Shown here: positions 51,734 through 63,101 of the stretch, piece by piece | Numbering within the stretch: the first letter of the stretch is position 1 | How the letters are laid out: every line of letters begins with the position of its first letter | Assembly: GCA_934045075.1 (NCBI GenBank) | Contig: OW203721.1 | Coordinates: 2,164,497 to 2,228,496, forward strand | Direction: 5' to 3' | Length of the DNA: 64,000 nt | From: Yponomeuta sedellus | Taxonomy: Eukaryota > Arthropoda > Insecta > Lepidoptera > Yponomeutidae | Notes under the pieces: generated by a model | Told to the model about the DNA's origin: nothing | The model's database searches: none | The model's input: the letters and a program-made list of their open reading frames with translations, nothing else | Translations under genes and position numbers: made by a program

Positions 51734-52796
51734 ACAAGCGATACGAAAAAACGTTTTTTGTCACCTTAAGAGAGAGAGAGAGACACATTTATTTGAAGCC
51801 ACAGAGATACAATACACATAGGTAACACAATGTAACACGATTTTTAAATATTGCAGACAAAGGAATAAGAAAAGAAAGAACAAAGAAAAATATTATAAAA
51901 CAAAGAATAGGATATAAGACAAACATTCACAATTTAGAAGGCATTGTATCTCCGCAGCCACAAACAGGTAGCTGACTCAGCATTTGCTGCAGGCTGGGCC
52001 TGCAACACTGATTTTCAGTCAGCACCTATTCTTTTATTTATACATACATTATAGAATATACCTACATATCTTACATAAAAAATAATATTTATAAAACTAC
52101 GTCACTAGAATAGAATATGCTGTGAAGTATACTGAATATGACCCAACCGTGTTAATGGTTTGTTCACGATGACTGACACAACTTGGCCTATGAAAAAAAA
52201 CAGTTTGAATTGCAACAAACAACAACAATAACAGTCACTTAACAAGAGTAAACCGCATTAGCGCCCTCGAACAAATTCACTCGCTCCCAACTCTTAAACA
52301 TTACGAGCAGAGAATCAACACTCATTGTGGTTACAATTTGTAAAAGCTACCGGACTTTTAGCCCATTTTGGGGTGTTCCCTACCAGTATACTGAGGTCCC
52401 TAGGCTGAGGGCACATCATGAAACAGCCATTCCTGAGTAAACTATTGTATCCGGCGACGATTTGCCCGCGAATGTGCTGCTGTGTTTGTCGGGTCATCTT
52501 ACACTGGTCGTCGCCAACGGTGATGGGTAGCATTAATCATTGTAATACGACTGTACACCCTTCTTAAATATTGCCGCGAATTAATAGCTATTTTCGTTGG
52601 AGAGCTCATAATGTCGGGTTCATTTAAATTATTATGTGCTATTAAATTGGTATTGCGCCATTCGTAAACTTTTGGCGTAAATCAGTTTTATGTAAGTGTC
52701 GTTTCACGATATCTTGCCCTAAATCACTGTCTATCAATGAATATTGATAGATGTAGGACTCGCAAGCGACTTGAGAGACCCATTATATTCTTTGCT
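51734..52796. other. No feature recognised
   Basis: A GA run lies at 51768-51782. A minus-strand frame of 72 codons (52533-52315, MLPITVGDDQCKMTRQTQQH...) is unrecognised and may be chance. Confidence 0.3.
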
Positions 52797-53014
52797 AATG
52801 CACTAACCCGTGCTAAGGACAATTTAAAAATAAACCTATGTAGAGGCTAAAAATTCCACCCATGCCGGGACTCGAATCCGCGACCTCTCCGTGCGAGCGC
52901 TCTCCCAACTGAGCTAATGCGCGACTACTGCCATCAGTGAAATTTCGAACCTCTTTACAATACTCGCTGTATTACTTACAGGCAGCAACAATTTAAAGCC
53001 TCAAAATAGGTTTT
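52797..53014 (-). mobile_element. tRNA-SINE A, diverged
   Basis: Minus-sense with the 3' end, B box (GGGACTCGAATCC) and upstream segment present; the anticodon arm is partly deleted. Confidence 0.65.
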
Positions 53015-53243
53015 TAAGAAACTCATACTAGATACTAGACTAATACTAGATGGTGATAGTATTAGTATTAGGATAGGATAGTATTAGTCTAGTATGTGTT
53101 GGTTTATACATTTAAAAATAATTTAGTATCCAGGGCTGTGTTAGGTTATTACCAAGAAACTACTACCAAATCCTAAGATGAGTACACACTTTGACGTGAA
53201 ACGATTATGTTAAATATGTAGGGTAAACACCTATTTAATATAA

Positions 53244-53362
53244 GGCCCGTCTCAGTCTTACACTCGTCCACCAACCCGGACTTGGCCCGTGGTGGAGTAT
53301 GGCCTAACCTTCCTGCGATGCAGAAAGAGACCCGTGTCCCAGCAGTGGGGATATATATATCA
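53244..53362 (+). mobile_element. 5S-SINE 3' fragment
   Basis: Plus-sense 3' third, ending CAGCAGTGGGGATATATAT. Confidence 0.65.
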
Positions 53363-54219
53363 CTGCGAAAAAATGAATTATGATACGATCTCATGGATGA
53401 AGTGTGAGAGTGGAAATTGTGAAACATCGAAGTAGATACTGATCATTGAAGTGCTGCCCTAACGTCTGAAGTGAAGAATTGCACCTTTTCACACACCTTA
53501 AGGCTTGATATGTTCCATCCGCAGTAAGTTCGGGTTGTGATTAATCCCATAAACTCTCTGTTTCTCTTTCTCTATATCTCTTTCCTGGCTGGAGACCTAA
53601 AAAAACCAGGTCTTGGATGTTTACATGTTTATGATGTCACTGTTTCCGGTTCCTACGACACAGGATACCCTAGCGTGCGGCCAGAAGGAATGTTTGTGCC
53701 TGTATGTTATGTTACAAGAAAGCGTGCTTTGCATAGGTCACAGAGGATTGGTGTCAGCCGTTCAAGCTTCTCGCGCTATTTATTCATGCCAATGGCAGCT
53801 AAATAAACAGAATACATTTTCAGAACTCAATAAATAGGAGCGGAAACCCATCGGTCACGCCCGCGTCTGAAATATTCAGGCCGAATATGCTCCAGTTGTG
53901 TTTTACGAGACATTTTGTCATCTGGCGACCCCATGGCGGACGTGGCGTGAATGTTGAGCGCCGGGAGAGGCTGACGCCGACTAGTTATTTAGCAGGAGCC
54001 GTTGAAAATGTTGAGCGTTGCACATTGCCGGTTTTTATATTTTGCTGAACTGTTTGACCCTTTAGCATGCAAAATGCCGCCACTGCTGCAATGCCTGTCT
54101 GTATATTTGTCTGTCGAATCTGTAAGGGACTTTGTTTATTTATTAGCGAACGTCCATTGGAGTTTTTGTTGTCCATTTATTCTTCACAATGATCTAGATT
54201 TTGAAATAGACACCAAGTT
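53363..54219. other. Unannotated
   Basis: 53650-53715 shares text with the insert at 2581-2640. A short frame at 53613-53837 is discussed under findings. No supported gene. Confidence 0.3.
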
Positions 54220-54290
54220 TGAATTGTAACGTTCATTAAGTCACATTTCTGCGCTACTTTGAATAAAACCTTTTCATTTCATTTCGGTAA
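54220..54290 (+). mobile_element. LINE 3' end (family of 41016-44600)
   Basis: TAACGTTCATTAAGTCACAT to CCTTTTCATTTCATTTC; a 5'-truncated copy. Confidence 0.65.
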
Positions 54291-54779
54291 GACTCTCTGT
54301 AAAGAAAAAGCAGTAAAACATCGTGTCTGGACAGAATTTGTCAGAATAGAAAATAATTATCAAATTAAGGTTAGTGCGTTTAACCTATTGAATGATAGAG
54401 TTTTATTATAGGGCTCACTGGGAAACTTCTGGGCAACAAGTCGCATTGTGTGTTCTGAGACACGATTTTCGAAAGTATCTCTTTTTATTTCATAAATCGA
54501 AAGACTTCATAATATTCAATTAGTCAACGAAAACTTCCGAACACCAAATAAATAGTCCTTTTAAGTCTAGATCCTAGGATCTATAAGAAAAACAATCTAA
54601 AAACATTTTTATAATTACTGGCATTACGGCTGATGATACTCATATAAATTTTATTTGCACTTAAAGTGCGTTTTTAAATGTACTTTAAGTGCAAGACATA
54701 TTGCCATCTAACATACAAAATTATGACCAACAATTTCTTTTAGTTCCATGAAAAATGGGCATGAAAAATTTTCAAGTAG

Positions 54780-55000
54780 TCATCTATCTATCTAATCAGC
54801 CCATAAGGAAAGCCCACTGTTGGGCATACTATTTCACCCCATCCTATCCGCTCCGAAACCTTAGACGGGACTAACAATCCCGTCTAATGTTTCCCAGCTG
54901 CTTTTACACTGTCGTCAGCACACCGTGATATTGGTCTGCCCTCCGACCGTCAACCCATTTCTGGCCACCACTCAGTGGCTACCGTGGTCCACCTGCAGTC
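54780..55000 (-). mobile_element. RTE-like LINE fragment
   Basis: Read on minus, ends in the GCCCAACAGTGGGCTTTCC and TATGGGCTGATTAGATAGAT text common at lepidopteran RTE 3' ends. Coding text is broken. Confidence 0.45.
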
Positions 55001-55429
55001 TTCCCGCCTACCCAAATACCATGCCCATCTCCATTTCAGGTATAGGTACTCGTATGAAACGTTTGCCTATGTCTTCGACTTTGCGTTTTTTTGACGTTGC
55101 GCACACGGTACATAATGCGAGATTTACACGGGTCTATTTTAACCGAATCGCCAATCCATTAACACGAGTCGATGAAATTTGTGAGTGACTAGTTCACTTT
55201 GCATTTTGCTCCACCTCCCGCGGAGGAGTGAGCGTGAGGAAACGCAGCCAGCGATCGCCTGCGACTGCGCATTTTCACGGTCGGTTTTAGACAGCAGTCG
55301 GATGCTAGTCTACTTCGGGGCTTGAGGCTTTAGTCACCTGCGGTCTAGCTGAAATGCCATTTAGACGGTTAATTTTCGATTCCATCAATGCCGTGCGGTG
55401 GAAATCGTACGGCTCTAGCCACTCGTGTC

Positions 55430-55670
55430 GTTGTCAGGCTATACAAGTCCACTGCTAGACATAGCCCTCCCCTAAAGAGCGCCACGTTGTGCTATCATAG
55501 AGGGTAATGCGCATAATCCCCACGCTGGGCATGCGAATTGGGGATAACAGTTCGGTGGAATTGTACTGCAGGAGGCGCTGCTGCCCACCCCCCGGTTTGT
55601 GTGCCTTTGCCTTTTACGATACCCGCGGGAAGAATTGGGTTGGTGCTATTCTCTAGGCCGACACCACACA
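55430..55670 (-). mobile_element. RTE-like LINE 3' end (family C)
   Basis: The inverse of 3840-4025 and similar to 5806-6075 (CAAGTCCACTGCTAGACATA; CTGCAGGAGGCGCTGCTGCC). Confidence 0.6.
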
Positions 55671-56394
55671 GCCACCCGTGGAAGCCCCGCATAAGTGAGT
55701 GCATAATTGGTACTCGGGAATTCGCGACTAATATTTGCTTATTCAGCTTAACCTATAAAAAGACAGTCGTGGAGAAGCGGCATCGAACACTAAACAATCC
55801 GATGTCGACTCTCTAGTAAAGGTCGCCACCCATCACGTGTGAATTGTAAAATATTCTAATGTTGTGTGTCCCCAAGATCCTCACTCGATAGGTACTCGAT
55901 TAATAATTTTACAATGTTTTAGCTCTACATTATTCAATAGCAAATGGAGACCTACCAGTGTAATTTATAAAAAGTTGATTACACTGAAACACATCTAAGA
56001 TGGTTGTGGCTGGATTTCAAGTTATAAAGCGGCTTTAAGTGTTTTATTGGAATCCAGGTTTTATAAAAAGTTGCCAAATAATTTCAAAATACTATTGAAT
56101 ATAAAAGAAAATTCTATGATTTGCTGACTGATAAATGCTATCATGACATAAAAGAGTTCAAAGAAGACAAATTGTAATTTAAATATTTATTATGTTGGTA
56201 TGTAATTATTGACAATCTGATATACGTGTTTTTATCATTGATATTTTGTAAATAGATTTTTTGAAATTGCGTTTTTTTATTTTGTTATATTTTTTCAAAT
56301 TTTCGGTTTTCTGTATTTAATTGTTATTGCATGAAGTTATTTAAATATTTTATTACTCCTGACACAAGACTTGTATGCATATTTTGGTAGAACA
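55671..56394. other. No feature recognised
   Basis: Strongly AT-rich from 55900; no coding or repeat signal. Confidence 0.3.
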
Positions 56395-56470
56395 CAAATT
56401 TAAAAACCTATTTAGAGGCTAAAAATTCCACCCATGCCGGGATTCGAAGTTGTTGCCGGGATTCGAAGTT
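56395..56470 (-). mobile_element. tRNA-SINE A fragment
   Basis: From AAACCTATTTAGAGG to GCCGGGATTCGAAG; the B-box piece GCCGGGATTCGAAGTTG is directly repeated. Confidence 0.6.
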
Positions 56471-56477
56471 GGAAGTG

Positions 56478-56692
56478 ACTACTAATATTATAAATGTGAA
56501 AGTTTGTAGAAATGTTTGGATGTTAGTTACTCAATCACCCCATAACGGCTGAATTAATTTAGATCAAAATTGGCGGACAGATATAAAAACATTAAAATTG
56601 AGACATAGAGTACATCTAATACCTGATATTCTGGTAGTTCGTTCCCGTTGGATAATTTCTGACGCAGGCGTACCCGCGGGTCAAAGCAAGTG
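56478..56692 (+). mobile_element. Helitron-like element, 3' end damaged
   Basis: Starts CTACTAATATTATAAATGTG, typical of lepidopteran Helitron 5' ends, and reaches the subterminal hairpin ACCCGCGGGT; the CTAG end is lost. Confidence 0.5.
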
Positions 56693-56769
56693 ACAAATGA
56701 CAAGAGTTTTGATTGTGATGTAAAAAATAACCTTATTGCTTTGTGCCTCATTTATATGGGAATCGTAGA

Positions 56770-57650
56770 CTACTCTCTCTACAAGATGCAGGGACAATCC
56801 CGCATCCACCGTATAAGCTGACGTGATAGTCTCTCGTCATGGGCGGGCGAGGAATCTCGTATACGAGGAATATCCTAACTCTAGCCGACAAGCATAAAGT
56901 AAATTAAAATAGTATATAATAATTATTATTATTTTTAATTTAATTCACATTCAATTGTTATTGTAACACAAGTTATAGTATAACATAATTATTTAGTTAT
57001 CTTATAATTTTCCAATGAATAGTCCATACATTTTAAATATAGTGAAGTTACGGTTGGATAGACTCTGAAGCCTGTGGTAGATAAAATCTGTGATACGGGC
57101 GTCAGTGCCCTGTTGAAATGCTCACACAACTGTTCCATATTACAGTCGAAAAATTTACTTGATGAATATAACTTGTTATTATTTTATGCTACCAGTGACA
57201 TTTACTGCATCATAAATGTACTGGAGAATTGAAATTCGATATAAATAATTAATTACTACAATAAACGATAAAAATGGAACTAAACCTAAAACATTCTAAT
57301 TAAATAAAATATTTGAGCCAGATCGCTGTCGGGCGGCAATAAATATACAATAAACCCAAAGTAAACTAACATGCACATGTGTATTTGTGTGTGTGTGAGT
57401 GTGAGTGTGAGTGAGTGTGTAGGGTGTGTGTGTGTGTGTGTGTCTGTGGGTGTTTGTGTGTGCGTGTGTATATAAGAGAGACATAAAGATACTTTGGTCC
57501 TTGGCCCACACACTAGCCTGTGTTGTGGTGCCGTTTCATAGTCCTAGTGTCGTCCTTATCTTCAAATACAGTCCACCAGCTGCCACCAGTTTTGGTTTTT
57601 CGAGACAGATGCCCAGTGGTTTAGTCTTTATCGAGCTCTTTGTTAATACA
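56770..57650. other. Unannotated, with a GT repeat and LINE fragment
   Basis: 57268-57345 matches LINE family H (AAATAAAATATTTGAGCC). 57389-57475 is a broken (GT)n run. Nothing coding supported. Confidence 0.4.
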
Positions 57651-57654
57651 TCTG

Positions 57655-57909
57655 GCTTGATAACTTCTGGCCTTAGCATCAGAAGTTATTAAGCCGATCA
57701 TAAGACCTCTGACAGGCTTAAGGACTGTCATTTCATGACAGCCGGCGCCAACGGCTTAATCCGCCTTGCAAAGCACGGAAGCAATCAGAAAAAATGCCAC
57801 TAGCGGTAGTCACGAGATGGTCACCCATCCAGCACCTGACCGCACCTGTTGTCGCTTAACCCAAGTTATTGATTCCAATCGCTAGGTTGCACTAGGCCAC
57901 AAGCGCTTC
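57655..57909 (-). mobile_element. 5S-SINE, 3'-truncated
   Basis: Minus-sense from the AGAAGTTATTAAGCC region to the 5' head (CTAGGCCACAAGCGCTTC). It begins 200 bp past the stop codon of the galactosyltransferase-like gene. Confidence 0.7.
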
Positions 57910-58110
57910 TCAAGCATATTATAAAACGAAAAATCTGCACGGCCAGTTAAATCAGTTCAAGTAAGTATTTATTCATTATTGTAGAAAACTAAACAGGAGT
58001 ATAGATAAATTCACAAACAATTGACCCGTTTTATTTGTTAGAGACTTAGGTATATAATAAAAAAAAACTGTGGATGTCACTAAAACGGTGTGCCGAAATT
58101 GGCCTTAGAC

Positions 58111-58272
58111 TCACGAAGTACTTAAATTACCACTGCGTTTTCCCTCATTACTAAAGGGTTGCTTGATGTTGCCGAAAGCCCGAACGTGGTACAGGAAGTA
58201 ATCCAAAACGTACATCTGGTCTGGTCTCACGAAGTGGAACGATATGGAGTAGTCGGAGACCTGAGCGACGCC
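58111..58272 (-). CDS. C1GALT1-like: C1GALT1-like last exon
   Basis: Acceptor TTTTTACAG. 53 codons from GVAQVSDYSISFHFVRPDQM to GKRSGNLSTS and TGA. It supplies the conserved S-F-H-[FY]-V segment. Confidence 0.87.
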   Translation of the reverse strand, partial: GVAQVSDYSISFHFVRPDQMYVLDYFLYHVRAFGNIKQPFSNEGKRSGNLSTS

Positions 58273-59159
58273 CTGTAAAAATTATGATACGGGATAAAGA
58301 TAACTAAGCCTTTAGCCCTCCCGTTTAGGAGCGAGATGTTTGACATGGAGTTGACGATTTCAACACTGTTACGGAATGGACTGTGTAAAGAAGGACAGTA
58401 ATGGAAAACGGGCAAAACGAAGTATAATATGAAAATAACACAAAATATGGGCTATGAAATAGTGACGACAAGAATATTTTAAAAACCTATTAAGAGGCTA
58501 AACATTCCACCCATGCCGGGACTCGAACCCTCTGGCTAACCGTGCCAGCGCTATCCTTTTAATCTGTGGCGCTCTCCAAACTGAGCTAATGGGCGACTTA
58601 CCGGCGTCAGTGAAATTTAGAACCTCTTTACTATATTCTCTGTATTACGTACAAGAATATTACAGAATGAGTGATGTGAGAGCATGAATGTAAATTTACA
58701 TCCGTGTGTGAGAGAGAAAACTCAAAAGGAGAAATCTATGATTAATGATTCTATGAAATGATTCCAAGGAGTCTTCAACAAACACGAAACAAGAGGAACT
58801 GGAACGAGGAAGAGGAACAAGCATGTTCCAGCATTTGCAAACCACATGTAGACGGGTCTCTCCCTGCATTGCAGGAACAGACCCTACATTAGTAAGTAAG
58901 TAAGTAAGTAAGTAATTTATTGACAAAACATACAATGTAACTTTCAATATGTGTACACAGCTCTCTTATAATACTTCGTAGCGTCCTGACTCCTAAACTA
59001 GGGTAACCTGTATCTTAGGAGTCAGTCCTTCCCTAATGGTGCGATTAACACTGTTTTTAACTATTACAAATATAATATGATTATAATAAGGTGCTTTTGT
59101 TATTTAAAATAATTTTAAAGTTTGAAAAATTTAATTAAGTTTGGAACAGACCTGTTTAG

Positions 59160-59200
<41 letters not shown>

Positions 59201-62200
59201 AGTGTGTGTGTGTTTATGGGGGAAAGTATTGGTAGGTGTGGGTGAACGCTGTGACGTGTTTAGCTTACTTATATTTTTAATTATAGACCTTATTTGTGTG
59301 TGATTGTTGTATTGTCATTTTGTTGTTAGTTTTATTTTAGGATAGTGAAAAGGGCTTCTGTTTCTGAATACTTAAGGGAAAGAAGATATTTTTTAAGTTT
59401 ATGCTTACACATGTGTAGATTTAGTGGACAAAGGTCTAGAAGTTTATTTGTTGACTCAGACTACGTTTCTTGTATATGCACCATCAGTGGGTACATACAA
59501 GGGTTGTTATCGATGTAGATTGCGATCAATACTATCGATCCAAATGTAGGACTGGTCAGAGTGGGAATTTGATTTCACTTGATAAATGGAGATTTAGAAC
59601 CGACCTCCGAAGCTATTGATGCTGATAAACTTGATGGTGGTCGCTAACAGTCACTGTTAATGCAATATGTGGTATTCGTATCTTGGAGTCCCCAAACTGT
59701 TGATTAAGCCCATACCAACCCGGACTTCCCCGGTGATCGAGTATAGCGTAACCTTCCTGCGATGCAGAAAGAGGCCTATGCCCCAGCAGTAGAGACATAT
59801 AAGGGTTAATTAATATAGATTTCACCTTTCTTTCTGAGGTCGATACGGTGTCCTTGAGTGGAATGTAGAATGCTGAAATTGGGCTATAAATTGGAGTACA
59901 ATGAGTTGCTCTAATACCTCTGCTTCGAGTGGGTAGAAACTGCGGTCCCAGTACCATGACTGCTTCTTTGTAGGAAACAAATGGTGCTCAATATTGTCGG
60001 GAAAGAACCGTCCGCGGTTGTATTTGTCCCTAGTGTCTATCGCTTTGATGCCGAGCTCTTGGAGACACATCCCTGGAAAAAAACAGTTGATTAAAGGCGG
60101 AATGTGCAATTTAACCCATAAGTCCAGATTTGTTCATATGTGAACATATGCCGAGAAACGACACTAATCTTTCTATCCATGCTCATCCACCACGATCTAA
60201 GTTACGTACCCATTTCGATGTCGTCCGTTTCACCGTAGTCAGGAAGACAATTCCTCTTGTGAACACCGAACTCGTTTGCGAATTGATCCAGTGCTTGACG
60301 ACTTAAAACGTAGCTCGCACCTCCGTACATGTAGCTCTGTGGAAGTTCAAGACAGTACGTCAACCAGTATAAAATAGATGTCAGAAAGAAAAAGAGATTA
60401 GGATGTATTATGGTTTTACCTGATAATAATGAGCATCGTGAGCCATTATGAAAGACCGAGGTATAAATAGTAGATTGTTAACCGAGGGTGGAAAGAATCT
60501 TCGCTATTTGACTCGTATCAAATTTGACGCAATAAATGAATATTTCCAACGTTACAAACCGAAATATATTGATTTTGCTAAGTAAATATGCAGGATGGCT
60601 GCAAAATTTGTAAAGGAAATAAATAGTTTCCGCTTTTAATTTGGAACGGTGAAAACGCTATCCGCCATGTTAAAAGCATCTTCCGTTTGTAAACAAACAC
60701 CTCAAAGTCATTGGTACATGCCGGGGTTCGAGCCCACGACCTCCAGATTGAGAAGCCGGCGTTCCACACCGCTCCGCTACCACCGCTTCTTTTACCACGT
60801 CTCGGTGGCATGCTGAGGAAAGTCTATGTCCAGCAGTAGACGGAATGCATAACAGTAACTTCACTGAACATCGTACTCACTGAGCCCGTATGTCTGGCGC
60901 AGTCAGGGCAAGACTCAGTTAGTCCATTAAGCTGATTGGCAAATCCATTGTCGATGCACAAAGAAGAAGGAGCAGAAGTAGAAGAATATTGACTGATGAT
61001 TACGAGTATACCCAAATGGAAAATCCAAAACACGATCGGCTCACATACCTTATCGTTGACGTATTTGAAGCGGCACCCGAAATAGAGAGGATCACTGCTT
61101 GAGTACTCCGACAACAGCCAGCGGAGATTCTCTGGGATCACGTATCTGAAGTCATTACAATCCATGAAATGTATGACAAAGATTATATCCACTACGCTAA
61201 TGATATTGGCGATAGTTCATTATTATAACAAACTGTATTTCAACGTACTTAGTGGTAGTTAGCCAGTGTCGGCTAGGTCTACCTCACGATGGGCTGGTTG
61301 AGAGAGCGGAATGGGAGGTGATGTGAATGGACTTACTTGGTGATGGTGATGGCTCGCTTTTGCTGTTGGGCAGATGATGAGCGGTGATGGATGAGCTGAT
61401 GCGTCCAGCGCACGGAGAACACTCCTGCACTGTTCACTTATAGTCTAATATAGTTCTTTGAGCTGATAAAGTTAATTAGTCACCAAATGTCTATCACTTC
61501 ACGAGAATTCGAGCACTTATCACGCGCGTATGTCACCGTGCGTGTATATGATTTTTTATCCAGATGGCTGGATTAAAAAATTAGTAGCGAGCGAGCGGCA
61601 CGAGCGACGGCACCGGAACGACAGACTAATGAACGAAATGACCACAGATTCATGATTACGTCGCGCGATCGATTCTCGCGCGAACACTTAGTTAAAATTT
61701 AATGCAATTAAATGTAATTGTAGTACATGTAGAAAGGATGGAACTTAATGGGAATTTAGCTTCATTCACAATCTACACTAGTCCTGATCCAGAAGGACCC
61801 ACCGCATATTATTTATGATCTCTAATTTTGGGAAATGTAAGTACTTATGAACTGCTATAGTTATATATTAAACGGGTCTAATCGCGATTACTATAAGGTA
61901 TTTACGTTTTTTTAATCGCGATTAGACTCGTTTTATATACAGGGCGTCCCAAAGTTATGGGCCATGAAGGGAAAGTACCTTAAATATCGTAGATAGGGTA
62001 TTTTCCCATACTTTTATGATGCCAATCGAAATAATGGCTAAAAACTAATAACTCTTCTTAAGTAACATAGTATTTTCAAAGAAAGGAACAGCGTGAAATT
62101 AATCATTTTAATCAAATTAAAAACACACTGAAACTGCCGTAGTCAATTACATAAGTGGGTATTTTTTGTAAATTAATTAATTTAATGCTCAAAATGTGAT

Positions 62201-63101
62201 CCCTCTTGTCTTACGTAAATCGCAAATCTTTTAATGAGTCCGCTGCCTGTTAATTTTAATTTTTCATTTTCAACTTAATTGACTACGGCAGTTTCATGTA
62301 TGTTTTTAATTTGATTAAAATGATTGATTTCACGCTGTTCCTTTCTTTTAAAATACTATGTTACTTAAGAAGAGTTATTATTTTTTGGCTATTATTTCGA
62401 TTGGCATCATAAAAGTATGGGTGGTTTTTTTTTAAATTTAAGTCGGTTCGATTCCCAGACAAGGCAAGTATTTTTTATAAAATCTTTGAATGCAGAATTA
62501 CTAACTTTTAAAAATAACATAAAGTGTTCTTTCAGCAAAATACCCTATCTACGATATTTAAGGCACTTTCCCTTCATGGCCCATAACTTTGGGACGCCTT
62601 GTATAACTATGTAGTAGTATCGCGAATCATTAAGAAATACTAATAGTATTAGTATTATACTAATAGTATTTCTTAATCCCTCATCGCACCCTCAGATGGA
62701 AAGAGGCCTAAGTCAAAAAATAGTGAAATTGAGTTACAATCATAGAGTCATAAAAAGGTATGCCGTGGACGGAAGATTCGCTATGCTCTTTCTTTACAAT
62801 AATTCATCGGATCTAACATACCTTTTTATGTCTCTCTATGATTGTTAGGTACTAAATTTTTTGAGAATTTTTTGAGTATTTAAACTATTTTTTGACTTAG
62901 GCCTCTTTCGTTCTGAGGGTACGCTATGAACTACTACGCTTTAAGGTTGCGCAACTCACGTATCATCGTCTGCTTTCAGGAACCATTCTGCTTCATGAAG
63001 ATGGTGTTTGTGGATGTACTTGAAGGCTGTCTTGGTCTTCGGCCACAGATACTCGGGACCATCGGGGATATCGGGTAGGGCTACGGTCGGCAGATTTTTG
63101 T
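58111..63101 (-). CDS. C1GALT1-like: Core-1 beta-1,3-galactosyltransferase-like (GT31), last five coding exons
   Basis: Exons on minus: 63101-62960, 61145-61049, 60336-60210, 60072-59918, 58272-58111; all GT-AG, phases consistent, stop TGA at 58111-58113. They encode 226 residues; N-terminal membrane anchor and first catalytic part lie beyond the window. Motifs: YLWPKTKTAFKYIHKH, the metal-binding FLKADDDTYVIPENL, DPLYFGCRFKYV, SYMYGGASYVLSRQAL, CLPDYGETDDIEMGMCLQEL, FFPDNIEHHLF, YSISFHFVRPDQMYVLDYFL. Known role: T-synthase adds galactose to GalNAc-Ser/Thr in the Golgi to make core 1 O-glycans. Odd: the paired Cys usual before S-D-[YF] is replaced by A-Q-V, and GGAGY is GGASY, so this is probably a divergent paralogue whose activity is unproven. 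Introns hold SINEs, a fold-back transposon and MITEs. Confidence 0.9.
58478..58650 (-). mobile_element. tRNA-SINE A, rearranged
   Basis: Minus-sense, with a 25-bp insertion in the anticodon-D arm region (TATCCTTTTAATCTGTGGCG). In the last intron of the C1GALT1-like gene. Confidence 0.6.
58885..59480 (-). mobile_element. LINE 3' part (family H) with AGTA tail and GT repeat
   Basis: (AGTA)n at 58890-58912 is the tail side, followed inward by GACTCCTAAACTAGGGTAAC. A (GT)n run is at 59159-59190. 59400-59480 looks like the end of a broken coding region. Intronic. Confidence 0.45.
59688..59817 (+). mobile_element. 5S-SINE 3' fragment
   Basis: Plus-sense 3' third, CATACCAACCCGGACTT to GACATATAAGGGTTAAT; a 30-bp piece of the same end is also at 59485-59515. 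Intronic. Confidence 0.65.
59918..60072 (-). CDS. C1GALT1-like: C1GALT1-like exon d
   Basis: 155 bp, acceptor TTTTTTTCCAG. GMCLQELGIKAIDTRDKY to WDRSFYPLEAE; donor GAG|GTATTA. Reading past the donor gives a false open frame. Confidence 0.88.
60210..60336 (-). CDS. C1GALT1-like: C1GALT1-like exon c
   Basis: 127 bp, acceptor TTCCACAG. SYMYGGASYVLSRQALDQ to ETDDIEM plus one base; donor G|GTACGT. It carries the glycosyltransferase E/DD-x-E-x-G segment. Confidence 0.86.
60700..60795 (-). mobile_element. tRNA-derived SINE, third type
   Basis: Minus-sense: A box GGTAGCGGAGCGG, B box GGGCTCGAACCCC, then CATGTACCAATGAC, resembling lepidopteran Metulj-type SINE heads. Lies between exons b and c of the C1GALT1-like gene. 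Confidence 0.65.
61049..61145 (-). CDS. C1GALT1-like: C1GALT1-like exon b
   Basis: 97 bp, one base to finish the Thr codon then 32 codons (YVIPENLRWLLSEY to FKYVNDK). Donor AAG|GTATGT. Confidence 0.88.
61868..61938. repeat. Inverted repeat around TCTAATCGCGATTA
   Basis: ATTAAACGGGTCTAATCGCG and its inverse flank a short spacer. The same motif is present singly near 11200 and 12205. Confidence 0.65.
61939..62606. mobile_element. Fold-back DNA transposon with TA target
   Basis: Arms of about 215 bp (61941-62153 and 62271-62605) pair from CAGGGCGTCCCAAAGTTATG inward. The right arm is interrupted by about 115 bp (62426-62540). The loop reads, inverted, R-F-A-I-Y-V-R-Q-E-G-S-H-F-E-H-stop, which resembles the end of a Tc1/mariner-related transposase. 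Intronic in the C1GALT1-like gene. Confidence 0.75.
62682..62931. mobile_element. MITE with two nested inverted repeats
   Basis: Outer arms AGGCCTAAGTCAAAAAATAG and inverse (about 44 bp), inner arms AATCATAGAG.CATAAAAAGG and inverse. 250 bp, no coding region, 29 bp from exon a. A palindrome of TACTAATAGTAT motifs lies just left at 62628-62676. Confidence 0.75.
62960..63101 (-). CDS. C1GALT1-like: C1GALT1-like exon a (first in window)
   Basis: Acceptor CATTCAG, donor GTGAGT. 46 full codons, KNLPTVALPDIPDGPEYLW to FLKADDD, then two bases of the Thr codon. It holds the DXD metal-binding motif. Confidence 0.88.

Noticed and set aside
52315..52533. 72-codon minus-strand frame with several cysteines
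   Set aside because: No family recognised, no splice context, and composition does not distinguish it from chance.
59613..59957. 114-codon minus-strand frame next to exon d of the galactosyltransferase-like gene
   Set aside because: It overlaps exon d in another frame and then runs through the intron and a 5S-SINE; the spliced reading continues at 58272.
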